DNA of 61,435 nucleotides from Thermodesulfovibrionia bacterium. GTDB lineage: Bacteria > Nitrospirota > Thermodesulfovibrionia > UBA6902. Shown here piece by piece: positions 11,001-19,127 of this stretch; the first letter of the stretch is position 1, and each line of letters starts with the position of its first letter. Position numbers and translations under genes: made by a program. Under the pieces are notes generated by a model. It ran no database searches. It worked only from the letters and a program-made list of their open reading frames with translations, and was not told the origin of the DNA. The stretch lies in contig JAGVNU010000066.1 in assembly GCA_020053105.1 (NCBI GenBank), positions 1-61,435 of the forward strand. Reading direction: 5' to 3'.

Positions 11001-12118
11001 TGAAGATCAAAAATGGTCAGAAAGTAGAAGCCGGGCAACTACTCGTAGAGTGGGACCCGTATTCACTGCCGATTATAACCGAGGTCGGCGGAAGGATCGC
11101 GCTCGGCGATATCGTTGAGGGCGTATCAGTAAAGGAAGAAGTGGACGAAGTCACAGGACTGGCCCACAAGGTCATAATAGAATACCCTGCGCATATGAGG
11201 CCCAGGATTTCAATAAAGGACGAACACGGCAAGTCTACATTGAGGATACCGGGGACAAATGCTCTAGCACGGTACCTCCTGCCTTCCGGTTCGCACGTAC
11301 TGGTGGACAAGACATCGATTGTTCATCCGGGTGATGTTATAGCCAAGATCCCGAGGGAAACAACAAAGACCAAAGATATCACCGGCGGTCTCCCCAGGGT
11401 AGCAGAGCTTTTTGAGGCGAGGAAACCCAAAGAGCAGGCCATCGTGAGCGAGATAGACGGCGTAGTCGAATTCAAGGGCTTCCACAAGGGGCAGAGAGTT
11501 GTTAATGTTAAGGGCGGAACGGACACGAGGGAATATCTCATCCCCAAAGGCAAACATCTGAGCGTGCATGAAAGTGACTGGGTAAGGGCAGGAGAGGCCC
11601 TGATGGACGGCTCCATCAATCCACATAACATACTCGAAATACTCGGCCCCAACGAACTGCAGAGATACCTTGTGGATGAGGTGCAGAAGGTGTACAGGCT
11701 TCAGGGTGTTGCCATCAATGACAAACACATCGAAGTCGTGGTCCGCCAGATGATGAAAAAGGTCAAAATCGAAGATGCCGGTGACACGTACTTCCTTGCA
11801 GGAGAACAGGTAGACAAGGCCGTATTTGAGGAAGAAAACAGGGTGGTTCTCAAGCAGAAGGGCAAACCGGCCCTGGCGCAGCCCATACTTCTGGGAATTA
11901 CCAAGGCCTCGCTTTCCACGGACAGCTTTATTTCAGCGGCATCCTTCCAGGAGACAACAAGGGTGCTTACCGAGGCCGCGATCAACGGCGCACAGGATGA
12001 ATTGAGAGGGCTGAAAGAGAATATTATCATGGGAAGGCTCATTCCTGCGGGCACCGGGACCGACATGTACAAGGAAACTTTTGTAGAAACCAAGGAAGGC
12101 TTTAACAGCAACTTTTAA
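8021..12118 (+). CDS. rpoC: DNA-directed RNA polymerase subunit beta'
   Basis: This is the catalytic beta' subunit, 1,365 residues. The active-site motif [16 protein letters not shown] places the Mg-binding aspartates at D460, D462 and D464, the same numbers as in E. coli. The N-terminal zinc site (CIC...CDKCG, about residues 70-88) and the second zinc cluster (CKTHAG...[13 protein letters not shown], about 810-890) are complete. The GTG start follows an AAGGGGGAATTA ribosome-binding site. It lies 90 bases after rpoB. Confidence 0.98.
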   Translation: MEDIYSIFEKPKNPTEFQAIKIKLASPEKIRAWSYGEVKKPETINYRTFKPERDGLFCAKIFGPVKDWECICGKYKRMKHRGVVCDKCGVEVIQAKSRRERLGHIELATPVAHIWFLKGIPSRIGTLLDMTMRQLEKVLYFESYIIVDPGETKLKERELLTDEEYRKHVQEFGDKFKAGVGAEAVKELLSSLDLDKLAKELRAKIIASSSLGIKRKLTKRLRVVEAFRKSGNKPQWMIMDVIPVLPPDLRPLVPLEGGRFATSDLNDLYRRVINRNNRLKRLMELNAPSVIIRNEKRMLQEAVDALFDNGRRSRVLKAATKRPLKSLSDMIKGKQGRFRQNLLGKRVDYSGRSVIVVGPELKLHQCGLPKTMALELFKPYIFSKLEEKGYVTTIKAAKKIVERGEDVIWDCLDEVIREHPVILNRAPTLHRLGMQAFDPKLVEGKAIRLHPLVCTAFNADFDGDQMAVHVPLSIEAQVEARVLMMSINNILSPASGKPIATPTQDMVLGIYYLTKLRNGAKGEGKVFYGPEEVRVAFDAGIVDQHAPIRVRMNGAFVDTTAGRIILGETLPEGMAFSMVNKEMTKKEIGKLVEFCFKRLGRKATVILLDNIEKLGFASATLAGNSICIDDMHIPTKKPELIKEAEQEVLDVQKQYADGLITNGERYNKVVDIWADVTEKIADEMMKELGSEGVEDITKLSEEELKERRSFNSIFMMADSGARGSAAQLRQLAGMRGLMAKPSGEIIETPITANFREGLTPLQYFISTHGARKGLADTALKTANSGYLTRRLVDVTQDVIIREDDCKTHAGITVTSLIEGGEIIEPLEERVYGRIVAEDIKDPVTREKIVSRDQEVTDELAEKIGAAGIDRVLIRSVLTCESKVGVCKKCYGRDLGRGGIVEIGEAVGIMAAQSIGEPGTQLTMRTFHIGGTATRLVEQTVLEAKNSGTVKFLELSTVKDRTGSLIVMNRNGSIAIADAKGREREKYSVVYGAKLKIKNGQKVEAGQLLVEWDPYSLPIITEVGGRIALGDIVEGVSVKEEVDEVTGLAHKVIIEYPAHMRPRISIKDEHGKSTLRIPGTNALARYLLPSGSHVLVDKTSIVHPGDVIAKIPRETTKTKDITGGLPRVAELFEARKPKEQAIVSEIDGVVEFKGFHKGQRVVNVKGGTDTREYLIPKGKHLSVHESDWVRAGEALMDGSINPHNILEILGPNELQRYLVDEVQKVYRLQGVAINDKHIEVVVRQMMKKVKIEDAGDTYFLAGEQVDKAVFEEENRVVLKQKGKPALAQPILLGITKASLSTDSFISAASFQETTRVLTEAAINGAQDELRGLKENIIMGRLIPAGTGTDMYKETFVETKEGFNSNF

Positions 12119-12133
12119 CAAAGTGACAAGTTA

Positions 12134-12173
12134 AAAGCGGGAAGTAAGGAATAAAACCCTTACTTCCCGCTTT
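12134..12173 (+). terminator. Strong hairpin after rpoC
   Basis: AAAGCGGGAAGTAAGG (12134-12149) and CCTTACTTCCCGCTTT (12158-12173) are perfect 16-base reverse complements around an 8-base loop, 15 bases after the rpoC stop. The following CTGTTTG is only a weak T tract, so termination may be incomplete or Rho-assisted. The position at the end of the rpoBC operon supports the call. Confidence 0.75.
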
Positions 12174-12216
12174 CTGTTTGAAGAAGCCTGTGAAAGTCCG
12201 TGGCTGAAATATCACT

Positions 12217-12696
12217 ATGAAATTCATTGCCGATTCCATGCTGGGCCGTCTCGCGAAATGGCTTCGGCTGCTCGGTCATGACACGTTGTATTATCCCGAT
12301 ATAGAGGACAGTCTTCTTCTGAGAATTGCATGGGAAGAAGACAGGGTCCTCCTTACCAGAGATACACGCCTGGTTAAAGTAAGAGGGCTGAAAAAATTAT
12401 TACTGCTCACCGGGAACGACCCCTTTGAACAACTAAAAAAGGTGATCATGTCGTTTAACCTTCATCCATTTGATCCTGGTAGAGACAGGTTTGAAACCTG
12501 TCTCTACAGCAGATGTTCATTGTGCAACAGTGTCCTCGTTCCCGCATCTAAAGAACAGGCAAAAGACAGGGTCCCGGAATATGTTTATCTCACCACAGAG
12601 AGTTTCAATAAATGCCAGAAGTGCGACAAGTTTTACTGGGAAGGGACGCATCAGGAAAAGCTGAGGAAAAAGTTGATGGAGATACTTTATAATTAA
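12217..12696 (+). CDS. Mut7-C RNase domain protein (PIN-like, zinc ribbon)
   Basis: The 159-residue protein matches the stand-alone Mut7-C family (COG1656): a PIN-like fold with a C-terminal zinc ribbon. N-terminal MKFIADSMLGRLAKWLRLLG, then LYYPDIEDS and LLTRDTRLV, carry the conserved acidic residues. The C-terminus has CSLC and CQKCDKFYWEGTH, the zinc ribbon. Nuclease activity is known or proposed for the family; the substrate here is unknown. Residues of about DPGRDRFETCLY, just before the first zinc knuckle, are encoded by an inserted palindrome (12479-12507) and are not expected in relatives. The channel gene starts 2 bases after its stop. Confidence 0.85.
   Translation: MKFIADSMLGRLAKWLRLLGHDTLYYPDIEDSLLLRIAWEEDRVLLTRDTRLVKVRGLKKLLLLTGNDPFEQLKKVIMSFNLHPFDPGRDRFETCLYSRCSLCNSVLVPASKEQAKDRVPEYVYLTTESFNKCQKCDKFYWEGTHQEKLRKKLMEILYN
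12479..12507. repeat. In-gene palindromic element (perfect 14-bp arms)
   Basis: The 14-base arms GTAGAGACAGGTTT (12479-12492) and AAACCTGTCTCTAC (12494-12507) are exact reverse complements around one G. The element lies inside the Mut7-C gene, in frame, and its ends (GTAG...CTAC) match the other palindromes of this window. It is not a stem required by the protein family. Confidence 0.85.
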
Positions 12697-12698
12697 CC

Positions 12699-13694
12699 GT
12701 GATTACAAGGCAGCAGATAATACTTCCGGTTGTTCTCATTGTAGGGGTCATTTCATTTGGGACCATCGGCTACACAATCCTGGAAGGCTGGGACTTATTT
12801 GATTCTTTTTATATGACAATAATTACTCTAACAACAGTAGGCTATATGGAAGTCCATCCGCTCTCAAAAGTTGGTAGGCTTTTTACGACCTTTTTGATAC
12901 TTTCGGGAGTGGGTGCTATGTTATATTCATTGAGCGTCGGGGCCAGGGTGGTCCTGGAAGGCGAGATCAGAGACATTTTAGGGAGGAGGAAATTGAGCAA
13001 AAAAATAGAGAAACTGGAGAACCACTACATTATATGCGGTTACGGAAGGATGGGCAGAATTATTTGCAGGGAGATGATTCAGCACGGCGCCCCTTTTGTA
13101 ATTGTTGAGAAGACCCCGGAGGTCTTTGCCGGCATAGAAAAAGATTTCCTCTCGCTTCAGGGGGACTCAACCCAGGACACTGTTTTAAAAGAGGCGGGAA
13201 TTGAAAAGGCGAGCGGCCTGATTTCCGTGCTTTCAACCGATGCGGACAACCTTTATGTAGTGCTGTCCGCGAGAGGGCTGAATCCTAAACTCAGGATAGT
13301 GGCGAGGGCCAGTGATGAGGGAGCGGAACAGAAACTTTTCAGGGCAGGGGCGGACCATGTTGTTTCCCCGTATTTCATAGGCGGTTTAAGGATAGCCCAC
13401 ACAATACTAAAGCCCGCAGTCGTTGATTTTATCGAGTTTGCCACCAGGAGCGGGAATATTGAACTGCAGATGGAGGAAATCAGGGTCAAAGAGACATCCC
13501 ATATAATCAACAAGGCGCTTGACGAATGCGGGATACGGAAGGAAATGGGAATAATAATCGTCGCGATAAAGAGGGTGTCCGGGGAGATGGAATTTAATCC
13601 GAAATCAACAAGTTTAATCAAAAGAGGCGATACACTTGTTGCTATGGGTGAGACAATACAGTTGAAGGCGCTGGAGGAATTAGTCGGGGTATAG
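12699..13694 (+). CDS. Two-TM ion channel with RCK (TrkA-N/TrkA-C) domains
   Basis: This 331-residue protein has the layout of MthK-type potassium channels: TM1 (about residues 7-29), pore helix and filter, TM2 (about 60-84), a Rossmann RCK/TrkA-N domain starting HYIICGYGRMGRIICREM (about 107-124), and a TrkA-C domain (about 245-331). The filter reads TTVGYMEVHP, so the second glycine of the usual TVGYG is replaced by methionine, which may alter selectivity. It starts with GTG immediately after the Mut7-C gene and is probably cotranscribed. It converges with the glycan locus, whose last gene ends 5 bases beyond its stop. Confidence 0.85.
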   Translation: MITRQQIILPVVLIVGVISFGTIGYTILEGWDLFDSFYMTIITLTTVGYMEVHPLSKVGRLFTTFLILSGVGAMLYSLSVGARVVLEGEIRDILGRRKLSKKIEKLENHYIICGYGRMGRIICREMIQHGAPFVIVEKTPEVFAGIEKDFLSLQGDSTQDTVLKEAGIEKASGLISVLSTDADNLYVVLSARGLNPKLRIVARASDEGAEQKLFRAGADHVVSPYFIGGLRIAHTILKPAVVDFIEFATRSGNIELQMEEIRVKETSHIINKALDECGIRKEMGIIIVAIKRVSGEMEFNPKSTSLIKRGDTLVAMGETIQLKALEELVGV

Positions 13695-13699
13695 CGACT

Positions 13700-14686
13700 T
13701 CAAGTTCTTTTACCCGCGAAGACAGCTCCAAACAGTACACCTGAAAATTGCGCCGAAGCCCGTAGAAAAAGCAGGACAGGGGCCAGCAGCCCGACAATCG
13801 CATCGCTTTTTAATGATCTATAGGCAAAGGAAACGGTTGTCGCCAGAAATATCTTCACAAGCACCAGGGTCAGGATAAGAAAGATGATGTCCAAAATCGC
13901 CAATATCGCGCTCCCGATGATCAGGGGCGGGAAGAGGAGCTGAAGTTTCATCATCTGCGGAGTGTGAGAATCTTTCAGCGCCTTGTCAGGGTTCTTTTTT
14001 AGGGCGAGCATTCTCCAGTACGCGAATTTGTATTTCTTCTTCAGATAATCAATCAGCCTGTCCGGGTGAGTGTGATAGACGACGGCATCAGGATTAAAGA
14101 CCATCTTATGTCCTCTGTTCGACATCCGGTAGGACAATTCCACGTCTTCTGCGCATGCTACAGGGAAGGCCGTATCGTATCCATTCATTTCAAGAAAGAT
14201 ATTTTTCCTGAAGCCTGCTGAATAGGTGTCGATAAAGTCGATATACTTGTCTTTAAGCATGTAATTATACTTGTCTTCATATTCAAGCTGGACAAACCTT
14301 GCAGTGATTTCCCTCTGCCGTGTTTTATATGCGCCTTTGACGCCCACAACCTCACGGTCTTCATGAAACGGTCTGAGCATTTCAGAGATCCAATTCTGCT
14401 CAGGAACACAATCCGAGTCGGTAAAAAGGATGATATCTCCCCTGGCGGCTGAAGCGCCTTTGTTTCTTGCGGAAGCAGGGCCTGCGTTTTTCTGTCTTAC
14501 TAATTGCACTCTTTTATATTGTGAAACGATGTCCGGGGTGGAATCAGTGGAGCCGTCATCAATGACAATTATTTCAAGCTCTCCGCTGTAATTCTGGCCC
14601 GTGAGGGCATCGAGGCACCTGCTGATTGCCTTTTCCGCGTTGAACGCCGGAATGATCACCGTTACCATGTCAGCAATTGCATCCAT
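13700..14686 (-). CDS. Family 2 glycosyltransferase, membrane anchored
   Basis: This is a 328-residue GT-A fold transferase expected to add a sugar to a lipid-linked glycan on the cytoplasmic face. The nucleotide-binding N-terminus reads VTVIIPAFNAEKAISRCLDA and IIVIDDGSTDSTPDIV. The metal-binding motif is DSDC in ILFTDSDCVPEQNW, and the acceptor-side ED motif is in CAEDVELSYR. Two hydrophobic segments (about residues 250-295) anchor the C-terminus. It overlaps the upstream radical SAM gene by 17 bases and is the last gene of the minus-strand locus. Donor and acceptor cannot be read from sequence. Confidence 0.88.
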   Translation of the reverse strand: MDAIADMVTVIIPAFNAEKAISRCLDALTGQNYSGELEIIVIDDGSTDSTPDIVSQYKRVQLVRQKNAGPASARNKGASAARGDIILFTDSDCVPEQNWISEMLRPFHEDREVVGVKGAYKTRQREITARFVQLEYEDKYNYMLKDKYIDFIDTYSAGFRKNIFLEMNGYDTAFPVACAEDVELSYRMSNRGHKMVFNPDAVVYHTHPDRLIDYLKKKYKFAYWRMLALKKNPDKALKDSHTPQMMKLQLLFPPLIIGSAILAILDIIFLILTLVLVKIFLATTVSFAYRSLKSDAIVGLLAPVLLFLRASAQFSGVLFGAVFAGKRT

Positions 14687-16163
14687 TTTTCTTTCCGGAG
14701 GAGTGGCGTCTGAAGATATGCCTTGAAAGTGTCAGCGCCCCTTTTGACAGCCTCTTCAGTTCATGGGGATTTGCAAGGCCCTGGAGAATTTTTTTTGCCA
14801 CATAGGAGGGCCTTGTATAGAATTTCTGCCTTGCCCTGTCGCAGAATTCGACAAGTTCGTAATTCGTCAGGCCCGGCCGCGAGATAACGCAGTTATGAAG
14901 TCCCTCGGCAGAAAGCCATTCCCTGTAATCTTCAGATGTCAGATATTTATTTTCACTGGCCCACCTGTATGCCTCAGTGCCGGGATAAATCATTATGGGA
15001 AAAAACTGGGCGGTATCGGGACTGAGTTCAAGGGCCAGGCCCAGGGTTTTCTGAAGGGTCTCTTTGGTCTCTCCGGGATTTCCGACAAGGAAACAGCCGT
15101 GGATTAAAATGCCGGCCTTTTTCGCGTCTTTAAAAAATTCCCTGATCTTCGGCACGGTCAGTCTTTTCTTCATCGCGTCAAGCACCTTCTGGTCTCCGCT
15201 CTCAATGCCTACGCAGAAAAGCCTGGCACCTGCCTTTTTCAGCAGCAGCATTGTCTCCAGGTCCACGTCAGCGCGTGAATTCGCGGACCACTGGAATTTC
15301 AGCCCCCTTCTCAATATCTCTTCCGCGAACTCCAAGGCCCTTTTCTTATTGACCGTAAGAGTATCGTCTTCAAACATTATCTCCCTGAGGTCAGGGAAAC
15401 TATTCAGGCAGTATTCAATTTCATCAACAACGTTCTTTATGCTCCGGTTTCTCAGCTTGTGCCCGTTAAAGGTCTGCGGGTATAAACAGTACACGCAATG
15501 ATGCGGGCAGCCCCTGCCGGTAATGAGGGTCACGATGGGATGCCTGCTGTGCGCATAAAAATAGTCCCTGTAGTCAAGATGTTTTTTGTAGACCTCACTG
15601 ACGAACGGGAGTGAGTCAACATCATCCAGAAATTCCCTCTCTCTGTTATGAATAACTCCATCTCCTGCCCTGAAGGAAAGGCCGTCTATTTTTTTCAGGT
15701 CCTCTTTGTCGGGGACACCTTTGTTTAACATCATGGCAAGTTCGAGAACGGTATACTCGTACTCTCTCCTTGCGACAGCATCAATTGAGGCGTTTATCTT
15801 TAAGGTCTCTTCCGGCATGGCAGACGGGTGGGTGCCGACAAGCATGATAAAGCTCTTTGCCAGCTCCTTTATTTTAGCGGCGACTTCCGCATCATTATAG
15901 ATACTGGGGGTTGAGGTGTCCACGATTGTAAGCGCCGGGGCAAATTCTTTTGCAGATAAAAGCATCTTATTAAGCTCCATACGTTTGGCAGGAGCGTCAA
16001 TGATTTTTACTTCAAAGCCGTTTTTTTCAAGAAGTCCAGCAGCATAACAAAGCCACATGGGATAATAAAACGTCCCGCTTTTGGTGACGGCCGGGCTGCG
16101 CTGTTCACGCGAGAACTTCCCGAATTGCCCCATAAACGGAGGATTAATAAATAAGACTTTCAT
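14670..16163 (-). CDS. B12-binding-type radical SAM protein
   Basis: The 497-residue protein begins with a Rossmann-like cobalamin-binding domain (MKVLFINPPFMG, about residues 1-150), without the DxHxxG lower-axial motif. The radical SAM barrel follows with the cluster motif CPHHCVYC (about residue 220), and IESGDQKVLDAMKK and GNPGETKETL are typical of this class. Members include C-methyltransferases and ring-modifying enzymes; a role in modifying the glycan or its lipid carrier is inferred from the locus. It is one of four such proteins here and lies 4 bases after the next one. Confidence 0.87.
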   Translation of the reverse strand: MKVLFINPPFMGQFGKFSREQRSPAVTKSGTFYYPMWLCYAAGLLEKNGFEVKIIDAPAKRMELNKMLLSAKEFAPALTIVDTSTPSIYNDAEVAAKIKELAKSFIMLVGTHPSAMPEETLKINASIDAVARREYEYTVLELAMMLNKGVPDKEDLKKIDGLSFRAGDGVIHNREREFLDDVDSLPFVSEVYKKHLDYRDYFYAHSRHPIVTLITGRGCPHHCVYCLYPQTFNGHKLRNRSIKNVVDEIEYCLNSFPDLREIMFEDDTLTVNKKRALEFAEEILRRGLKFQWSANSRADVDLETMLLLKKAGARLFCVGIESGDQKVLDAMKKRLTVPKIREFFKDAKKAGILIHGCFLVGNPGETKETLQKTLGLALELSPDTAQFFPIMIYPGTEAYRWASENKYLTSEDYREWLSAEGLHNCVISRPGLTNYELVEFCDRARQKFYTRPSYVAKKILQGLANPHELKRLSKGALTLSRHIFRRHSSGKKNGCNC

Positions 16164-16167
16164 ATTA

Positions 16168-17604
16168 TTAGTTTGACACCCGCATAAATGCTTTTTTAAG
16201 GTTTCTTCTTAACGCCCCGCTTTTCATCAGCTTGTCCTGTGTCCAGTCGTTTATATAGGCCTTTGCTATCAGGCCCGCAGCCGGACCGAGCTTTGGTGTG
16301 AGGGCGCCTTTCATTGAATTGTACCGGATTTTTTTCCTTGTTTCTCTTACCATCCTCAGCGCCTGTTCGCGTTCCTTCCTGCCCAGTTCGGGAGTTTCAA
16401 ATACCGGGGAATAATCCCACTGGGAGCAGTTGTTAAGGTAGTCTGCCGGGTCGATTAAAAAGTAATCATTCTCTTTGACCCAGTCATAAAGTTTACTCTG
16501 GGGAAACGGTATCAGATTATAAAATCTGGCATCAAACACAGGGTACTTAAGGGCAAGCTTTATGGAGTCCCTGATATCATCCATGGTTTCTCCGGGAGAG
16601 CCCACAATGAAAAAGAGCGTGACTTTAAACCCTATGTCCAGCGCGTCTTTGATCGCCCTTTCAATGGCCTCCATCTTTATTCCCTTGTTAATGTTTTTAA
16701 GTATCCTGTCATTGCCGCCTTCAACCCCGAAGGCGAGGTAGGCAAAGCCCGCTTCCTTCATCAATTTCAATAGTTCATAATCTACCTTGTCCGCCCTTAC
16801 CCCGTTATTGCAGTTAAGCTCTATACCGTTAAGGCCGCCTTTTTTTATACTCTCACAAATATCAACGACCCTCTGACGGTCAAATGTGAAATTATCATCG
16901 AGCATACTGAACTGCCTGTATCCCCGGTCATACCAGTACTGAATTTCGCTGACAATGCTCTCAGCGCTCCGCCTGCGCCACTTCCTTCCAATGGCTGCCT
17001 TGACCGGACAGTATATGCAGCCGTGAGGGCACCCCCTGGATGACACTATGCCGATTTCTTCGGTCACGTATTTGCCAAGGTGAAATTTCTCAAAAGTGGG
17101 GAAAGGTATTATATCAAGGTTTTCAGAAAAGTCCCTTTCTCCATTAAAAATAATTTCTCCGCCGCCCCTGTGAATCAGTCCTTTTATGGAGGAAGGGGCT
17201 TCTCCCCGGCAAAGCTCCAGTATCGTCTGTTCCCCTTCAAGCACTGCGCCGTAATCCAGTTCAGGGCACTCCTCAAGGACTTTCTCCCTGACAGTTGATA
17301 TATGCGGACCGCCCGCGATTATGTCCGTGGAGGGATTTGAGCGCTTAATGTGCCGGATGATCTCATAGGACCTTTTATACATAAATGTCATCATGCTTAT
17401 CCCGATCAGGTCAGGACTGAATGCCGATATCTTATTGTCGAGATCGTCTTGGGAGGCCCCTGCAGCCATGTCTACGATATCGTATTCAATACTGCTTGCC
17501 TTCAGCGTTTCTGCAATATAACCAAGCCCGGCAGGGGGCCGTAACGCACCGAAGTGCCCGCCTTTGTAATCCGGGAATACGAGCAATACTCTGCTATATC
17601 TCAC
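16168..17604 (-). CDS. B12-binding-type radical SAM protein
   Basis: This 478-residue protein has the same two-domain layout as its downstream neighbour. A B12-binding-like N-terminus (RVLLVFPDYKGGHFG...GGPHIS) precedes a radical SAM domain with CPHGCIYC (about residues 193-200) and FGVEGGNDRILKNINKG. The GTG start overlaps the stop of the capsule-type gene (GTGA), indicating translational coupling. Chemistry is unknown. The pair 14670-17604 may act in sequence on one substrate, but that is inference from adjacency only. Confidence 0.87.
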   Translation of the reverse strand: MRYSRVLLVFPDYKGGHFGALRPPAGLGYIAETLKASSIEYDIVDMAAGASQDDLDNKISAFSPDLIGISMMTFMYKRSYEIIRHIKRSNPSTDIIAGGPHISTVREKVLEECPELDYGAVLEGEQTILELCRGEAPSSIKGLIHRGGGEIIFNGERDFSENLDIIPFPTFEKFHLGKYVTEEIGIVSSRGCPHGCIYCPVKAAIGRKWRRRSAESIVSEIQYWYDRGYRQFSMLDDNFTFDRQRVVDICESIKKGGLNGIELNCNNGVRADKVDYELLKLMKEAGFAYLAFGVEGGNDRILKNINKGIKMEAIERAIKDALDIGFKVTLFFIVGSPGETMDDIRDSIKLALKYPVFDARFYNLIPFPQSKLYDWVKENDYFLIDPADYLNNCSQWDYSPVFETPELGRKEREQALRMVRETRKKIRYNSMKGALTPKLGPAAGLIAKAYINDWTQDKLMKSGALRRNLKKAFMRVSN

Positions 17605-19010
17605 TTCGCGACTCCCTCAAGCACTCTCGCGTTATTTGCAATGAGCCCGGATTTTGAAAGAAAACTCTTGAGAGACCCATAAAAGTAATCGACATTTTCA
17701 GGACTGTTTTCGTAAAGCTCGCCTTTGTAACTCCACTTAAAGGCGCGGTTGAGGAAATGCCGTGACTTCTCCATGTCGGGCCTGAGGCCGATAGCCTCTG
17801 AGATGGCCTTTGACACGTCATTAATATCTTCCACGTCTATGGTAACGCCTTTCCCTCTGTAGAAGGTCTTTCCCAGGACCACAACGGGTTTGCCCTGCAT
17901 TATGGCCTCAACCCCCACCTTTGAATTTACCGTGATGATACAGGCGGCATTCCTGATTATGTCGTATGAATTCTTTCCTGGATGAATAAGCCTTATATTG
18001 CCGTGACGCGCAAGGGCGTCTTTTAATTTTGAGAGTGAATGCCCGCCGATTGCCGCCGGGTGTTCTTTTATGTATAACATGTAACCTTGCGGGAGACTGC
18101 CCGCGATCTTTCCCACAAGGGTTTCCTGATCAAAAAACTCCGGACACCGGGCAGTCAGCTGCACATCAAGCGGAACGTGAAAAGGATAGTACACGTATTT
18201 TTCACCTTCCTGAGGTTGAGTATAGTATCCGCTCAGGAGCTTTCTCCTGAAGGCCTTTATAACATGCATATTGATATAACGCATTATCCAGTTATACTCT
18301 TCTTCACGACCAAGCACGTATTTATGAAAGAGCTTTCTGCCCAGCCTCCTGAAATTGTCGGATGAAAACAGCCGCCTGAAAGTCATGTCCTGAAAGAAGT
18401 GCCGGTCTTTTTTTGGAATGACAACCGTCTTTTTGGTCATGTATTCGTTTAATAACTGCGAGAGCTCATCACTCATTTCCAAATCTCTTTCATCAGTGTC
18501 TGTAATATCAGCATAGAGGCGGTTGAGTGTAAAGACGACTCTCTTTCTGAACATGGCGGGCTCTATGAATACGTGGTTTACATTGTTTTTCCTCGCGACA
18601 TAATAGAGCGTCAGAGGCGCGATAAAACCGCCGAGTTCCTGCACGATACACCCTATGTCATTGTCCTGCATTATTTTGTCAAAGATGGAAGAATAATTCG
18701 CGGCCTTCGATATCAGGGCGGATTTCTTTCTCCCGGATGTATGCATCTCATGGAATACGAGGTGGTCGGTATCGACTCCGAGCTGTTTCCCGATGTCCGA
18801 TGCATTTATAGACGCGGCAGGCGAGGACCGCTTCAGCTTGTGCAGGCTGAAGTATGGTATGCCTTCTTTATCAAGAATATCGTCCCCGGCTTCGTGAAAG
18901 GTCAGAAACGCGACCTTCAGCCCCTCTTCCTCCATGAGCCTCCGGGCAATGGGGGCGAAGAAGACGACTTCCTGTACGGCCATGATTGCAAATAGAATAT
19001 CGATTTTCAT
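17601..19010 (-). CDS. Capsule polysaccharide biosynthesis-type protein
   Basis: The 469-residue protein resembles the capsule_synth family (PF05159; KpsS/KpsC-like GT-B fold). The diagnostic C-terminal region is ITVNSKVGVEAIMQGKPVVV followed by LGKTFYRGKG. A preceding IKEHPAAIGGH motif (about residue 325) is the phosphate/nucleotide-binding HP element. The family contains Kdo transferases of capsule linkers and related transferases, which would fit a locus making acidic nine-carbon sugars. No signal peptide or membrane span is evident. Confidence 0.8.
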   Translation of the reverse strand: MKIDILFAIMAVQEVVFFAPIARRLMEEEGLKVAFLTFHEAGDDILDKEGIPYFSLHKLKRSSPAASINASDIGKQLGVDTDHLVFHEMHTSGRKKSALISKAANYSSIFDKIMQDNDIGCIVQELGGFIAPLTLYYVARKNNVNHVFIEPAMFRKRVVFTLNRLYADITDTDERDLEMSDELSQLLNEYMTKKTVVIPKKDRHFFQDMTFRRLFSSDNFRRLGRKLFHKYVLGREEEYNWIMRYINMHVIKAFRRKLLSGYYTQPQEGEKYVYYPFHVPLDVQLTARCPEFFDQETLVGKIAGSLPQGYMLYIKEHPAAIGGHSLSKLKDALARHGNIRLIHPGKNSYDIIRNAACIITVNSKVGVEAIMQGKPVVVLGKTFYRGKGVTIDVEDINDVSKAISEAIGLRPDMEKSRHFLNRAFKWSYKGELYENSPENVDYFYGSLKSFLSKSGLIANNARVLEGVAK

Positions 19011-19127
19011 AATAAAATTCTTATTTGTTAAAAAAGAAAATTGTTGATGGAATTATATTGCTGTCCTGATCCTGAAATGACACCATCTATAATACAATAT
19101 ACCACCTAATTCTTGTATTCCGGACAG

